Shown: positions 16,869-27,186, counted from the stretch's first letter. The stretch: DNA of 64,000 nucleotides from Mucilaginibacter sp. MD40 (GCF_002288635.1 NZ_NRSW01000001.1:3985004-4049003); one strand, 5' to 3'. Notes: a model not told the origin generated them from the sequence alone. Program-made: numbers and translations.

Positions 16869-19800
16869 TTAGTGGGCAATAATGAGCTTATGCCCGTATT
16901 GCTTTTGCCCCAGCTGCACTCTCAGCACGTAAGTACCAGGCAACTGGTTGGCAGTATTAATGTTGATACTAAAATTACCCGCCGTAACTTTCCGGCTGGT
17001 TTGGTAAACCACCACACCGGAGGTATTCACGAGCGATAATTTCATCAGGTCATCAGCTTTGGCTACAAAAACCACATTTACATTATCATTAGCCGGTACA
17101 GGGAACAGCGTAAGTCCTATTTCGCTGTTTTTGTCGGGATTTTTGGCGACCAGGGCGTATTTAAACTCATCCGATTCGGTGATACAGCCGGTATTAAGCG
17201 TTACCTGTACTTTATAATTGCCGCTAACCAAAGGGGTATAGGTAGCAGCAGTAGCACCGTCAATAGCCTCACTGTTCAAGAACCATTGGTTACCGTCGCT
17301 GCTGCTTGATTTCAGCATATCGTTATCCTGCGTTATGGATGGCTTAGTTACATTAACCGCTACGCGCTGGGTAGATGCGCAACCCGGGCTGCGCACTTCC
17401 ATATCATAAAAATAGTAGTAGAAATTACGGTAATAACTGGTATCGGCGCTGTTTTGGCCAGATACGGCAGTGTTTCCTGTGATTTTTATAATGTCACCTA
17501 TGCCAAAAGGATAACCGCTTACCGGCCCCCTGTTGCGGTATAACGACGCGCCCGCTTCAAAAGTTGGGGTAATGGTGTAATTACCGGCGGCTGGCAACAG
17601 CAGGTTTAAAGTATAGCGTTTCCCTTTATCAAGCGGATCATCCGGCAGTTCGGTAGGGAACGCGGCCGTGGTTGACGTGGTCCTGGTGGCGGTAACGTTC
17701 AGCCTTACAGTAGCTACCACCTCACCATTATCATTGGTGGCGGTAAAGGTTACACGCCCCGGTGTGCCTACATATAGCCGGGCGCTTTCAATGGTGATAG
17801 CCGCTCCGGTACTTATGCGCACACCCGATGTATACTGGTTGTAACCACCTGTAGGGGCTGCATTTTTATTAACAAGGCCCAGCTTTCCGCTAAAATCATT
17901 TAAGCCTGCGTAGTATTGATTATTAACCGGTGGTGTAGTAACCGTCGCGGTTGACCCAGCGCCTACCGGCACAGTAGCCGTTGGCGAGGTGTACCAGAAC
18001 AGTTGCCCATCCCCGGTACCGCTTAGCTGGTAAGCCTGTGTATTAACGCAGTAAAAACCCGTGGCCGATGGCGACTGTGGCGGTGTGCCCACCGTTATGC
18101 TATCCGTAACTGAATTATTTGACGGAATAGGATCATTTGCCAGGCCTGTAACCGCTGTTACGGTATAGGTAGTACCGGTAACTGTATTAAACTGGCTGCT
18201 AAGCGTAAAATCTGTTTCCTCCTCGGGAGACAGTGTACCCGTGTATGTTTCATTGAAAACCACCGGTGTAATGCCGGGTGCATTTACCGTTACCTTAACA
18301 GGGATATTGCTGATAGAAGCGCTTCCAAAGTTTTTTAAACGCACAGTAACGGCCACGGCTTTATCACAGGTAACCCCGTCGGTACCATTCAGGATGGCTA
18401 TAGCACCCGCGTCAACAGCCGGTTTAAGGAACTGCACGCGGTAGTCCTGCGTTTCGCCTTTAGCATAGTTTCCGCAGGGTGATATGGTAGCTGCATCGCT
18501 GGTTTCAACCAATACAATACGCAGCAAAGTAGTATTGCCAGGCACAGCGTTGCCAGGCACGGTTAAGTTACCTGTAAATGTACCGGGGCCGTTGATAACG
18601 CCCGTGGTAGCCACCGTTTCGGTATTATCGAAAACGCCATCTCCATTCCAGTCTACAAATATCTTAGCCGCTTTGTTGAAATTCTCCCCGCAAGTACCCA
18701 AACTTAAACCGTACGGATAAGTTTTGCCTACCTCAAGCCGTATGGCGGTATCGGTTTCATCCGTATACCCGGTGCAGCCGGGCGCGCCATTCTTATTAAT
18801 GTTTGACAAGGTAAAGTTGGTGATCTTGGAATCAACGGCCGACACCGGTGCCGATGCGCAATAGGGACTGCCCCCTACTCCGGTAGCAATAAGCGAATAA
18901 GCCTGCAAGCCGTTACGCAGGGTGCCTTTGTGCGATATAGTGATGGTATATTTCTTTCCGGGTATACAATTAGGAATATACACCTGCTCTATGTTATCCC
19001 TGATGTTATCGCCATTGGTAGCCGCCGCCGATGGATTATCGGGCGAAAGCACCCAGGGGGTATAAGTGGTGCTGCCATCGCTGATGCGAAGGTCAAGGTC
19101 ATTCACCAGCTTTGGCGTGCGGTCGTTGATCGTGGTACCGGTGGTTGGTGTGCCCTCAGGGTCGGTCCACGAAATGCTTACCGAAAGGGGCCCGTTACCA
19201 GACGCGATGATATCACGCGTAGTTACCTGTCCCTGATTCAGCGTATTTTCGGCTATGATACTTTTAACGCCATTATCTGTAATGGACTGCGCCGCCTTGC
19301 GCATATCCAGCAAACCCCAGCCGTATATATAATCGGGACCAACGTTGCCCGCGTCAAATGCCGTGTGGCAGGCCAGCCCTTTGAGGGTAGCGGCACGCAT
19401 AAAATTTCCCGAGTTTTTTTGAGCGTAATATTCCTGTAGCAGGTATAATGACCCTGTAATGTTAGGTGCTGCCATAGACGTACCCGACAGGTATAAGTAA
19501 TAACTGGGGTTTTGTGCCCCGGTTGAGTAGATGTTTTCGCCATCGCCAACAATATCTGGCTTCACCCGCCCGTCATCTGTTGGCCCCCAGCTACTGAAAT
19601 AAGAGGTGCTGATATCCTGCCGGTTTACCGGCCCATTGGGCTGCGGCCCAACCGAACCAACGGTTAATATATTCTTGGCCGTACCTGTAGTGGTGATTAC
19701 ATCATAACCATTATTACTGCTGATGGTTGCCGGGCGCGGGCCTTTATTGATAAAAGTAGGATCAGTACGGCTGGTATAGCCATAGTAGGTGCTGCCAACG

Positions 19801-20627
19801 GGTGGGCCGTTGCTCGAACGGCTATTACCTGCCGACTCAACAATAAGATAATAAGGCGCGTTGTAGGCGATCTTGTCCCATGACTGGGTGCGTGCGTCGT
19901 AAAAGCCGAAATTATAATCCTCTGTATCACCAGGTAAGCCGTACCATTCCCAGCGACCATCAGCGGCGTTGTAATCCCAGCCGCCAACATCCCCGTAAGA
20001 GTGGTTAGAAAGTAAAAGACCGGCGGCGGCACTGCTCATCTCTGCCACGTCGTTATCAAAATCCCATGACTGGAGCGTAGCCGCCCCGAAGGCCATTCCC
20101 TTCGCCGGCGCGTATATACCTTTGGCCAGCATGGTGCCGGATACATGCGTGGCATGGTCAATAGCATCGCCGGTATTATTGAGTTTGATGGTCTTTCCAT
20201 CGAACTCGCGGTGGAGGGCATACACGTTACCGCCATCCCAAATACCCAGCTTATTATTTAAAATCGCGCTTGAGCCACTTAAATTAAGGTTTAAAGACCC
20301 GCCGGGCTGCACCGCGTTGGTACCGGTGGTAGCAGCGGCAATGGTATTATTATGTGTGGTGAGGTATACCGGGAACCCCCTGTCGTTTACACCCTGTAGG
20401 GCAATGAGATTACCGGCCTTATCTATACGTTTAACCACCCAACCCTTAGCTATGGCCAGCGTGAGGGCCTTTTGGTGGCGCTGAGTAAAGTTTTGCGCGG
20501 CCTGACCGGCCAGCATATCCAGTTCCCTTTTGCCTGTGGCGCTTACGGGCAACTGTTGAGCAAAAGATAAAAAATGTAAACCGCTTAAGAGCAGTACAAA
20601 TAATAAGGTAAGCGGCTTTTTAAACAT
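16869..20627 (-). CDS. Secreted subtilisin-like serine protease with T9SS sorting domain
   Basis: A 1252-residue exported S8 peptidase. The signal peptide spans about 1-23 and is followed by a short propeptide-like region. The catalytic triad is visible: D131 (in GIWDGG), H158 (in DHATHVSGTM) and S384 (in SGTSMAAPN), with oxyanion Asn in ESAGNS near 267. After a proprotein-convertase-like beta domain (about 470-590) come a GEVED-type segment (IFVDWNGDGVFD ... GNYAKGETQDYRV), a CARDB-like Ig domain (VTVRLKNFGSASISNIPVKV), further Ig-like domains, and a type IX sorting tail (LTLFPVPANDNVNVVF ... GTYVLRVQLG). It should be exported by T9SS and anchored or released at the cell surface. Confidence 0.92.
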   Translation of the reverse strand: MFKKPLTLLFVLLLSGLHFLSFAQQLPVSATGKRELDMLAGQAAQNFTQRHQKALTLAIAKGWVVKRIDKAGNLIALQGVNDRGFPVYLTTHNNTIAAATTGTNAVQPGGSLNLNLSGSSAILNNKLGIWDGGNVYALHREFDGKTIKLNNTGDAIDHATHVSGTMLAKGIYAPAKGMAFGAATLQSWDFDNDVAEMSSAAAGLLLSNHSYGDVGGWDYNAADGRWEWYGLPGDTEDYNFGFYDARTQSWDKIAYNAPYYLIVESAGNSRSSNGPPVGSTYYGYTSRTDPTFINKGPRPATISSNNGYDVITTTGTAKNILTVGSVGPQPNGPVNRQDISTSYFSSWGPTDDGRVKPDIVGDGENIYSTGAQNPSYYLYLSGTSMAAPNITGSLYLLQEYYAQKNSGNFMRAATLKGLACHTAFDAGNVGPDYIYGWGLLDMRKAAQSITDNGVKSIIAENTLNQGQVTTRDIIASGNGPLSVSISWTDPEGTPTTGTTINDRTPKLVNDLDLRISDGSTTYTPWVLSPDNPSAAATNGDNIRDNIEQVYIPNCIPGKKYTITISHKGTLRNGLQAYSLIATGVGGSPYCASAPVSAVDSKITNFTLSNINKNGAPGCTGYTDETDTAIRLEVGKTYPYGLSLGTCGENFNKAAKIFVDWNGDGVFDNTETVATTGVINGPGTFTGNLTVPGNAVPGNTTLLRIVLVETSDAATISPCGNYAKGETQDYRVQFLKPAVDAGAIAILNGTDGVTCDKAVAVTVRLKNFGSASISNIPVKVTVNAPGITPVVFNETYTGTLSPEEETDFTLSSQFNTVTGTTYTVTAVTGLANDPIPSNNSVTDSITVGTPPQSPSATGFYCVNTQAYQLSGTGDGQLFWYTSPTATVPVGAGSTATVTTPPVNNQYYAGLNDFSGKLGLVNKNAAPTGGYNQYTSGVRISTGAAITIESARLYVGTPGRVTFTATNDNGEVVATVRLNVTATRTTSTTAAFPTELPDDPLDKGKRYTLNLLLPAAGNYTITPTFEAGASLYRNRGPVSGYPFGIGDIIKITGNTAVSGQNSADTSYYRNFYYYFYDMEVRSPGCASTQRVAVNVTKPSITQDNDMLKSSSSDGNQWFLNSEAIDGATAATYTPLVSGNYKVQVTLNTGCITESDEFKYALVAKNPDKNSEIGLTLFPVPANDNVNVVFVAKADDLMKLSLVNTSGVVVYQTSRKVTAGNFSININTANQLPGTYVLRVQLGQKQYGHKLIIAH

Positions 20628-21030
20628 TTACAGCATGCGTTTTGGCAGCTTTAAAATTATTTATTTTATATTATAACAGCCCCATCAGCTGCAAAAAATA
20701 ATAGTTAATGGCATAAACATTGATTTTATTTAATAGTTAAGCCAGCCAACACCCATTACGCGCTTTCATTTGTACTTATCCATATCCCTTTTCGTTCAAT
20801 CAGGCTGCATTTACAGGTAACGAATTACACATTATGGGGAAAATATTACCCACTGCAATTTTTCTTTTTTACTAATGTTTTCAGAACAATCAGATTGGCC
20901 TGTGTAATTACCACATGTTTACTCCTTATGTGTTTACAACCACAGGGAGTGTTTTTAACAGTTGATTTTGAGCATCTTTTTTGCATTACGCGCGTACAAA
21001 GCCCGACATTTAACCCTAATTACTTAGCTT

Positions 21031-21549
21031 TTGAAAAAACGTTTACTACTCCTTACTGCATTACTACTCAATATTACCCTGCTTTTTTTTAATCAAAAAG
21101 CAACAGGGCAGGTGGTGTTTAACTCTTTGCAGGGTAACTCGCCGGTATATACCAAAGGCGTTACCAACGCTGTGGTATATGGTTTTAGTGTAACTGTGCC
21201 TGCGGGAGCATATTTCAACGGCGGCCCGCTCAGGATTGGTGTTACACAAAGCTTAAATGGTTTTACCAGCAGCGCCAACTTGGTGCGGACAACCAGCGCT
21301 GACCCTACACTTGCCTTAAGTGCGCCACAAGGCACCTATGGAGCAAACGTAAACGGATCAGGAGATAATGGAATTGCTATCAATGGATGGCCTATTATAG
21401 ACAATCGCTTTAGTTTTTTTCTGTTACCTATTATTTTTACCTGGTTATCAGTTACAATACCAGCCCTAATACACCTCAACCTACCTCTTATAATTTTTAC
21501 TTACCTTCAGCAGCTAATATTACCCAAAATGGTTACGCAGGAGGTATAA
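21031..21549 (+). CDS. N-terminal piece of the frameshifted T9SS adhesin
   Basis: Reading begins at TTG 21031 with a good signal peptide (KKRLLLLTALLLNITLLFF, cleavage near ATGQ-V) and continues as exported beta-rich sequence up to GWPIIDNRFSFF. The frame then passes a run of seven Ts (21414-21420), becomes hydrophobic nonsense and stops at 21549. Slipping back one base on the run (zero-frame codons T TTT TTT) joins it to the frame of the 1493-residue reading frame downstream, with no stop between 21420 and 21687. This is therefore the start of one long gene, interrupted by a missing base, by real mutation or by recoding. Confidence 0.8.
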   Translation: MKKRLLLLTALLLNITLLFFNQKATGQVVFNSLQGNSPVYTKGVTNAVVYGFSVTVPAGAYFNGGPLRIGVTQSLNGFTSSANLVRTTSADPTLALSAPQGTYGANVNGSGDNGIAINGWPIIDNRFSFFLLPIIFTWLSVTIPALIHLNLPLIIFTYLQQLILPKMVTQEV

Positions 21550-21686
21550 CGGTTAATAACACCAACTCTACTACATATAGCTTTAGCTACGCGCCTCCGG
21601 CACCTGCCTTTTCATACGCTACACCACAGGTTTACACTACCAATATTGGCATAACGCCGCTTGCCCCTACCAACACCGGCGGCGCG

Positions 21687-24600
21687 GTGGGTAGCTACAG
21701 CGCAGCAGCAAACTTTGCAACCGTTAACGCGAGTAATAGTGTAGCGGTAAACCCTGTTAACGGCAATATTTATGTTACCAGCACTACGGGTAACGCGGTA
21801 TATATATACAATTCGGCAGGTACGCTTCAAAGCACCCTAACCGGCGCAACCTACAACTTCAACAGCCCTGATGGTATTACCATTGACAATTCCGGAAACG
21901 TTTATGTAAGTAATGGCACTGGTGGTACCATAAAAAAAATAACCCCTGCCAATGTGGTTACTACCATTACCGGCTTTAACCGTCCCACAGGCATGGCCAC
22001 CGATGCCGCGGGCAATTTATACGTGGCCGATTTTGGCGCCAACGCCATTTACAAAATAGCATCGGGCGGTACTACCGCGGGTACGGCTTATATTTCAGTT
22101 TCGGGCCCATGGGATGTGGGAATTAACTCCACCGGCGACCTGTATGTAACCGTTGATGGCCCTACCAACAACATCAACCAGATATACAAATATCCGTCAG
22201 GCTCCACCACGCCTACAACGGTTGTTTCAACAGGCTTAAACTCGCCCCGTAACATTTCCATTGACAGCCAGGGTAACGTGTTTTTCGCCGACTGTTATAA
22301 TGGCGCTATTAAACTTTTAAACACCTCAGGTACAGTAAGCACTATAGTGAGCGGTTTAAGTACCCCGGTCGGTATAGCACAAGATGCCTCCGGAAACTTG
22401 TTTTACACCAGCTTTAATAACAACCTGGTTTATAAATCAACCGCAAGCGGTTACTCCATCAGCCCAACATTGCCGGCCGGTTTAAGCTTTAATAATTACA
22501 CCGGCGTTATCAGCGGTACGCCCACAGTAACCTCGCCGGCCACCAATTATACGGTTACGGCAACTAATGGTGGTGGTAGCAGCACCGCGGTGGTAAATAT
22601 TACGGTCAACCCGCCGGTGAGCCTCAGCTACACTACGCCGTTAAGTTTTACAGCGGGCAGCGCCATACCTACCCAATTCCCTACCACAACGGGTAACCCT
22701 ACCAGTTATTCTACCACCGGCTTACCAGCGGGTTTAACGCTGAATACCACAAACGGGCAAATTACGGGTACGCCAACTACAGCAAGTGCCGCCGCTAATT
22801 ACAGCATTACCGCTACAAATGGTACCACCAATGCTACGTTTAATATCAACATCACAATATCAGCCGCTACCTACCCAACAGGATATGCTTACAAAATGCC
22901 CATTACGCTCAATACTACCGGGCTGGGCATCAGCGGCAACTTAACCAAGTTCCCGGTATTGCTAAAAATTGTTGACCCGGGCTTAGTAGTTACTACCGGC
23001 GGCTGCAGCAACCGCGTACAGTTCCCAACAGGCCCGGCTTATGACTTTGCTTTTGTTGACCCCAACTCATCTGCCAACGAATTGCCTTACCAGGTAGAGT
23101 CATATGACCAAACAACGGGTACTTTGCTTGTTTGGGTGCAGATCCCCATCATCTACAAATCGTCTAACAACGTACTTAACTTTTATTACGGTAACGCAAC
23201 AGCGCCCTCAACACATACCACCACGTTCTACCAAAACACCTGGAAGTCGGTAAACACTACCTCCAGCAACTACCAGGGGGTATGGCACTTTACGGAAGTA
23301 CCATCAACCACCGCCGCCAGCGTTTTAGATGCCACAGGATCCGGCAATGACCTTACCGCAAGCTCTACCAGCGCAACTAGATCAAACGCAATTATACAAA
23401 GTGGGGCAACACTTAACGGAGCAACATTAGCTAAAACCGGCGCAACCAACCTTACGGCTTTAAATACGCCTATGACCATGTCGTCATGGATGTATTACAA
23501 TACTTACCCTGCATACGCTTCAAACGTAATGACGGTGCAAAATCAAGCGGTAGGGTCCTACTCACAGATGGCCTTCAGGGGTACCGCTAATGCCGCCAAT
23601 AACAATGCCATATGCCTTAACCTTGGCGGTGGAGGTGTGGTAGTGAGTGCCGATGTGTGGCCAACAACAGCCGCCTGGCATTATGTTGTTTACACTTATG
23701 ATGGCACAAACAGCACCATTTATGTAGATGGGGCGTTAGCCAAAACCAATACCACATCGCCCAATACGGCCGTAGCCAACACCATAGTTTTTGGCAGTTA
23801 TACGCCATTTGGGCCCGAAAACTTTACCGGTACGGTTGATGAATCGAGGGTGATCAACACTAACCTCTCTGCCGATTGGGTAAAAGCCGAATATGTTAAC
23901 CAAACCGACCCCGGCACCTTTACTGTTGAGGGTACAACCGTGGCCGATGCTACCAACGTAAAAACCATACCGGGCGGGGTTACCTATACCTACAACGGTA
24001 CCACTTACACGCCTAATATTACCGGCCCTTCCAACACGCCATCATTCAACGGAAATGAGAACTTCGTGATATCCAATTCAACAACCTTATCGGCGGGGTT
24101 AAACATGTACGGCCTTACCGTGAACAGCGGTGTTAACCTTGGCGTTAACGGGCAAACGCTAAACGTAGCCTGTAATGTTTACAACAATGGCACTATATCC
24201 AATACCAGTTCAACTATATCCTTCAACGGTACTTTTACGCCGCAATATTACTATGGCACTAATACCTCCGGTACCGGGCAGGTAGGCAACATGATTATCA
24301 ATAACACAGCTACCAGCGGACAGGTAAGGATTACCGGCGGCCCTATAGATCTGTATAATACCCTCACCCTTACCTCAGGCAACCTGTTTATTGATAATGC
24401 CAATAACGGTGCCCTTACGCTTAAAAGCTCCGGTACGGTTACCGCACGAGTAGCGGCAATACCTTCAGGCTTAAGCGTTACCGGTAATGTTACGGTAGAG
24501 CGCTGGTTTACCGGCGGCAGCGCGAGTAACCGCGGCTGGCGGTTAATGAGTTCGCCGGTTAATAACTCCACCAATATACAATTAGCCGCCAACAGTAACA

Positions 24601-26168
24601 CGGCCACAACGGCGGCATATAATTTTTCAAGCCTAAAAAACAACCTGCCTTTCAGCGGTACTGGCGGTGCAACTAACGGCTTTGATGCTTCTACCAATAA
24701 TGGGCCTACGGTGTTACTTTACAACACCAGTACATTCCTGTTCTCGTCGCTGCCGAGCCTTACCACCAGCGTACCGGTAGGCTCAGGATTTTACTTTTAT
24801 TTCAGAGGTAACCGCAGCTCTAACAAATTTACTCGGCCATTCCCTAACCCTGAGGCAAATACCGTAGGGCAGCAAACCGGCTACCTTAACCAGCAAAGTT
24901 TCAGGTACAACCTATCCAATGCCGGCAACGGCTGGAACGCCGTAGGTAACCCCTATCCTTCAACCATAGCAGTAAGCAGTGCTGCCCTATCGCCATCAGG
25001 TACTACGGGCTTTATTTATACCTATACTTCAGGAAACAGTGTTGTCACGCAACTCGGTTCTGCTAATATTGCCAGCGGCCAGGGTTTCTTTGTAAGGGCT
25101 AATGCTGCCGGCGGTTATATAACATTTACCGAGGCGCTTAAATCCACTGCCCAACCTACCGGGGCTGCGCTATTAATGGGTTTACCTAAAGCTACACCCG
25201 AGCCGCTTTTAACTATGCGCATGGTACAGGATTCGGCTAATTACGATATTGCGCATCTGCGCTTCCTGGACAACTACAAGCCTACCTATTATGATATGGA
25301 AGATGCCGATGATTTTAACGGACAAGGCCAAACCGTGTTCCTGAGCGCCATGACCAGCGACGCGCACAAGGTAGCCGTGGCCTCGCAGCCTTTTGACAAG
25401 CAGCGCACCTCTGTTTACCTTTCTATTGATGATAGCAATAGCGGCATATATACGCTTAAAAGAGATACCCTAAAAGATATACCTGATATTTATGAAGTGT
25501 GGTTAATGGACCACTTCACCAAGGATTCGCTTGACCTCAGGGCCAACAGTACCTATAATTTCAACCTGAATAAAAATAACCCGGCTACTTTTGGCAGCAA
25601 CAGGTTCGAGGTGGTTATCCGCAAGAGGCAGTTACCTCCATACCAGTTGATCTCCTTCAGCGGTACACGCAACGCCAAAGATGTTACACTTAACTGGAAC
25701 ACCGTTAACGAATACAACTACACCAGTTTTGAACTGCAGCGCAGCATTGATGGTCAGAATTTCCAGGCCGTGCGTGACATGCAGTCAACCACATCGGGCA
25801 CGTATAGTTACAAGGATGTAGACGCGCTTCCGGTGGGTAATGTGTACTACCGCCTTAAACAGGTAGACATTAACAACAAGGAATCTTACTCTAACGTGGT
25901 GATCATTAACACCGCCGGTAACGGATCGCTGAGTATTTATCCTAACCCTACGTCAAACAATATCAACTTCAGCCTTAACAATACCGTTAAGTTACCGGTA
26001 AGAGTGCGCATTTATAACTCTACCGGCGGATTGATGAAAACCGCGTTATTCAGTAACAGTTCAGGCCAGCAGGATGTTTCCGCGCTGATGCCGGGCACCT
26101 ACACCATTCAGATTACTACCGAAGGCAACAGCGACGCTGTGCTTACCGGAAAATTTATAAAACTATGA
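21687..26168 (+). CDS. Giant T9SS surface adhesin (NHL, putative-Ig, DUF2341, LamG-like)
   Basis: 1493 residues from the first available start, GTG 21687; the open frame actually extends back to 21420 and joins the signal-peptide piece at 21031. Order of domains: an NHL/beta-propeller of repeated PxGIxxDxxGNVYV(S/A)D units (about 15-250); two putative-Ig (He_PIG) repeats with LPAGLSxNxxTGxIxGTPT; a DUF2341 domain (about 405-505, with YKMPITLNTTG ... LLVWVQIPIIY); a concanavalin-A/LamG-like domain (about 530-700, GVWHFTE to VDESRV); a region with SNRGWRLMSSPV; a fibronectin-like stretch (TLNWNTVNEYNYTSFELQRS); and a type IX sorting tail LSIYPNPTSNNINF ... GTYTIQITTEG. It should be a surface-displayed, sugar- or surface-binding protein. 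It overlaps the next small gene by 4 bp. Confidence 0.88.
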   Translation: MGSYSAAANFATVNASNSVAVNPVNGNIYVTSTTGNAVYIYNSAGTLQSTLTGATYNFNSPDGITIDNSGNVYVSNGTGGTIKKITPANVVTTITGFNRPTGMATDAAGNLYVADFGANAIYKIASGGTTAGTAYISVSGPWDVGINSTGDLYVTVDGPTNNINQIYKYPSGSTTPTTVVSTGLNSPRNISIDSQGNVFFADCYNGAIKLLNTSGTVSTIVSGLSTPVGIAQDASGNLFYTSFNNNLVYKSTASGYSISPTLPAGLSFNNYTGVISGTPTVTSPATNYTVTATNGGGSSTAVVNITVNPPVSLSYTTPLSFTAGSAIPTQFPTTTGNPTSYSTTGLPAGLTLNTTNGQITGTPTTASAAANYSITATNGTTNATFNINITISAATYPTGYAYKMPITLNTTGLGISGNLTKFPVLLKIVDPGLVVTTGGCSNRVQFPTGPAYDFAFVDPNSSANELPYQVESYDQTTGTLLVWVQIPIIYKSSNNVLNFYYGNATAPSTHTTTFYQNTWKSVNTTSSNYQGVWHFTEVPSTTAASVLDATGSGNDLTASSTSATRSNAIIQSGATLNGATLAKTGATNLTALNTPMTMSSWMYYNTYPAYASNVMTVQNQAVGSYSQMAFRGTANAANNNAICLNLGGGGVVVSADVWPTTAAWHYVVYTYDGTNSTIYVDGALAKTNTTSPNTAVANTIVFGSYTPFGPENFTGTVDESRVINTNLSADWVKAEYVNQTDPGTFTVEGTTVADATNVKTIPGGVTYTYNGTTYTPNITGPSNTPSFNGNENFVISNSTTLSAGLNMYGLTVNSGVNLGVNGQTLNVACNVYNNGTISNTSSTISFNGTFTPQYYYGTNTSGTGQVGNMIINNTATSGQVRITGGPIDLYNTLTLTSGNLFIDNANNGALTLKSSGTVTARVAAIPSGLSVTGNVTVERWFTGGSASNRGWRLMSSPVNNSTNIQLAANSNTATTAAYNFSSLKNNLPFSGTGGATNGFDASTNNGPTVLLYNTSTFLFSSLPSLTTSVPVGSGFYFYFRGNRSSNKFTRPFPNPEANTVGQQTGYLNQQSFRYNLSNAGNGWNAVGNPYPSTIAVSSAALSPSGTTGFIYTYTSGNSVVTQLGSANIASGQGFFVRANAAGGYITFTEALKSTAQPTGAALLMGLPKATPEPLLTMRMVQDSANYDIAHLRFLDNYKPTYYDMEDADDFNGQGQTVFLSAMTSDAHKVAVASQPFDKQRTSVYLSIDDSNSGIYTLKRDTLKDIPDIYEVWLMDHFTKDSLDLRANSTYNFNLNKNNPATFGSNRFEVVIRKRQLPPYQLISFSGTRNAKDVTLNWNTVNEYNYTSFELQRSIDGQNFQAVRDMQSTTSGTYSYKDVDALPVGNVYYRLKQVDINNKESYSNVVIINTAGNGSLSIYPNPTSNNINFSLNNTVKLPVRVRIYNSTGGLMKTALFSNSSGQQDVSALMPGTYTIQITTEGNSDAVLTGKFIKL

Positions 26169-26410
26169 TGATCAAGTGCAGCTGGAAAAGTTTATTTCTT
26201 TTATTAACCGTATTCTTCCTGAACACCGTAATGGCATTTGCAGATGACCCAACCCCGTGTACAGGAGACCCCGACGACCCGAACTATGACCCTAACGCGT
26301 GCAACCTGCCCCTTGATACATGGGTATATATCCTGGTGGCGGTAGTCCTATGTTACGGTGCCTATAAATTGTATAAAAAGAACGCGCAACCGCAGTTGCT
26401 TAACAATTGA
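26165..26410 (+). CDS. Small signal-peptide protein with PID-CTERM-like membrane tail
   Basis: An 81-residue protein with an N-terminal signal segment (SLFLLLTVFFLNTVMAFA), a short acidic Asp/Pro/Cys spacer (CTGDPDDPNYDPNAC), then LPLDTWVYILVAVVLCYGAYKLYKK, a single transmembrane helix followed by basic residues. This resembles the PID-CTERM pattern (Pro-Ile/Leu-Asp, TM helix with Gly-Tyr-Gly, Lys/Arg cluster) found on small Bacteroidota proteins encoded next to T9SS adhesins. It starts at 26165 within the adhesin stop (ATGA overlap), so the two are translationally coupled. It may be a sorting or anchoring partner of the adhesin; this is inference. Confidence 0.7.
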   Translation: MMIKCSWKSLFLLLTVFFLNTVMAFADDPTPCTGDPDDPNYDPNACNLPLDTWVYILVAVVLCYGAYKLYKKNAQPQLLNN

Positions 26411-26425
26411 GATAAATAACGACCT

Positions 26426-26474
26426 TATATAAAAAAACGGCGCGCGTGTATGTACAGCGCCCGTTTTTTATATA
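26426..26474. terminator. Terminator after the adhesin operon
   Basis: TATATAAAAAAACGGCGC pairs with GCGCCCGTTTTTTATATA (one unpaired base) around a 13-nt loop. It is A-rich before and T-rich after, so it works in both directions and also serves the convergent DUF4136 gene. Confidence 0.7.
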
Positions 26475-26490
26475 ATGGATGTTTGTAAGA

Positions 26491-27102
26491 TTATGATCTG
26501 TTCATTGGTGTTAACTGCAACTGCTTTATAATACCATCAACTACTTTAGGTATATCATTCATGGTACGCTTAGGGTTTTGCAATTCGCCTACCCCGTAAC
26601 CGCGCCATACAATTTGCTGTGTACGGGCATCAACCAGGTCAATAATAATAGTGCCTTCTTTATAGTGTACCTTTTGGGCATAACCCGGGCCATAAAAGCC
26701 ACCCCAGCCCCACGGGCGGTACCAACCACCCCAGCCCCAGCCGTATCCCCAACCCCAGCCCCAGCCAGGGTAACCGGCGTAATAAGGGCTGTAATACTCC
26801 CACTTGGTGCCGCGGCCGGTAACCGTAGCGTAACGCACCAGCAGATCGGGGTTTTGCTGTGATAAAACCAGCCCTTTTGCCGTAAGCGCTTGTTTGGTAG
26901 CTTCCTGTATTTTGCCGTTGCCTATTTCGTCAAGCGGTCGCCACTGCTTGTTAGGGCCTTGCATGGGGCCGGCAAGGGCAAATGTACGGTAAGCAGAAAG
27001 GTTTGTTTTGTTAGCTGCCGCAGTGTAGTAATTGTAACTGCTGCAGGCAGAGAGCACTGATACAAAGGCAGCTATCAGTACCAGGTGGATATATCTTTTC
27101 AT
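26491..27102 (-). CDS. DUF4136-family lipoprotein
   Basis: A 203-residue predicted lipoprotein: the signal peptide runs to the lipobox LSAC (Cys20) with SSY after it. The family core YRTFALAGP ... NGKIQEATKQALTAKGL ... NPDLLVRYATV is followed by a striking Gly/Trp/Tyr-rich insert (about 108-140, with repeated GWGWG), then KEGTIIIDLVDARTQQIVWRGYGVGEL and a helical end. This layout is the DUF4136 family, common in Bacteroidota and Proteobacteria; function unknown, location periplasmic side of a membrane. The aromatic-rich insert could form an exposed loop or pack against peptidoglycan sugars. Confidence 0.85.
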   Translation of the reverse strand: MKRYIHLVLIAAFVSVLSACSSYNYYTAAANKTNLSAYRTFALAGPMQGPNKQWRPLDEIGNGKIQEATKQALTAKGLVLSQQNPDLLVRYATVTGRGTKWEYYSPYYAGYPGWGWGWGYGWGWGGWYRPWGWGGFYGPGYAQKVHYKEGTIIIDLVDARTQQIVWRGYGVGELQNPKRTMNDIPKVVDGIIKQLQLTPMNRS

Positions 27103-27186
27103 GGCGTCACCAATTTTTTTTATACCGATTAGACTAAGACAAGTATAAAGGTTTAACTGTTTTTACACTAAATAAAAAATATTTTT

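Noticed and set aside
14457..20627. Many plus-strand frames opposite ggt and the T9SS protease (for example 15510-15827, 18930-19439)
   Set aside because: Codon pattern and composition follow the real minus-strand genes; no domains and several overlap each other.
20628..21030. A 65-residue plus-strand frame at 20895-21092 in the 400-bp gap before the adhesin
   Set aside because: It overlaps the adhesin signal-peptide region in another frame, has no domain, and nothing else was seen in this gap apart from AT-rich promoter-type DNA.
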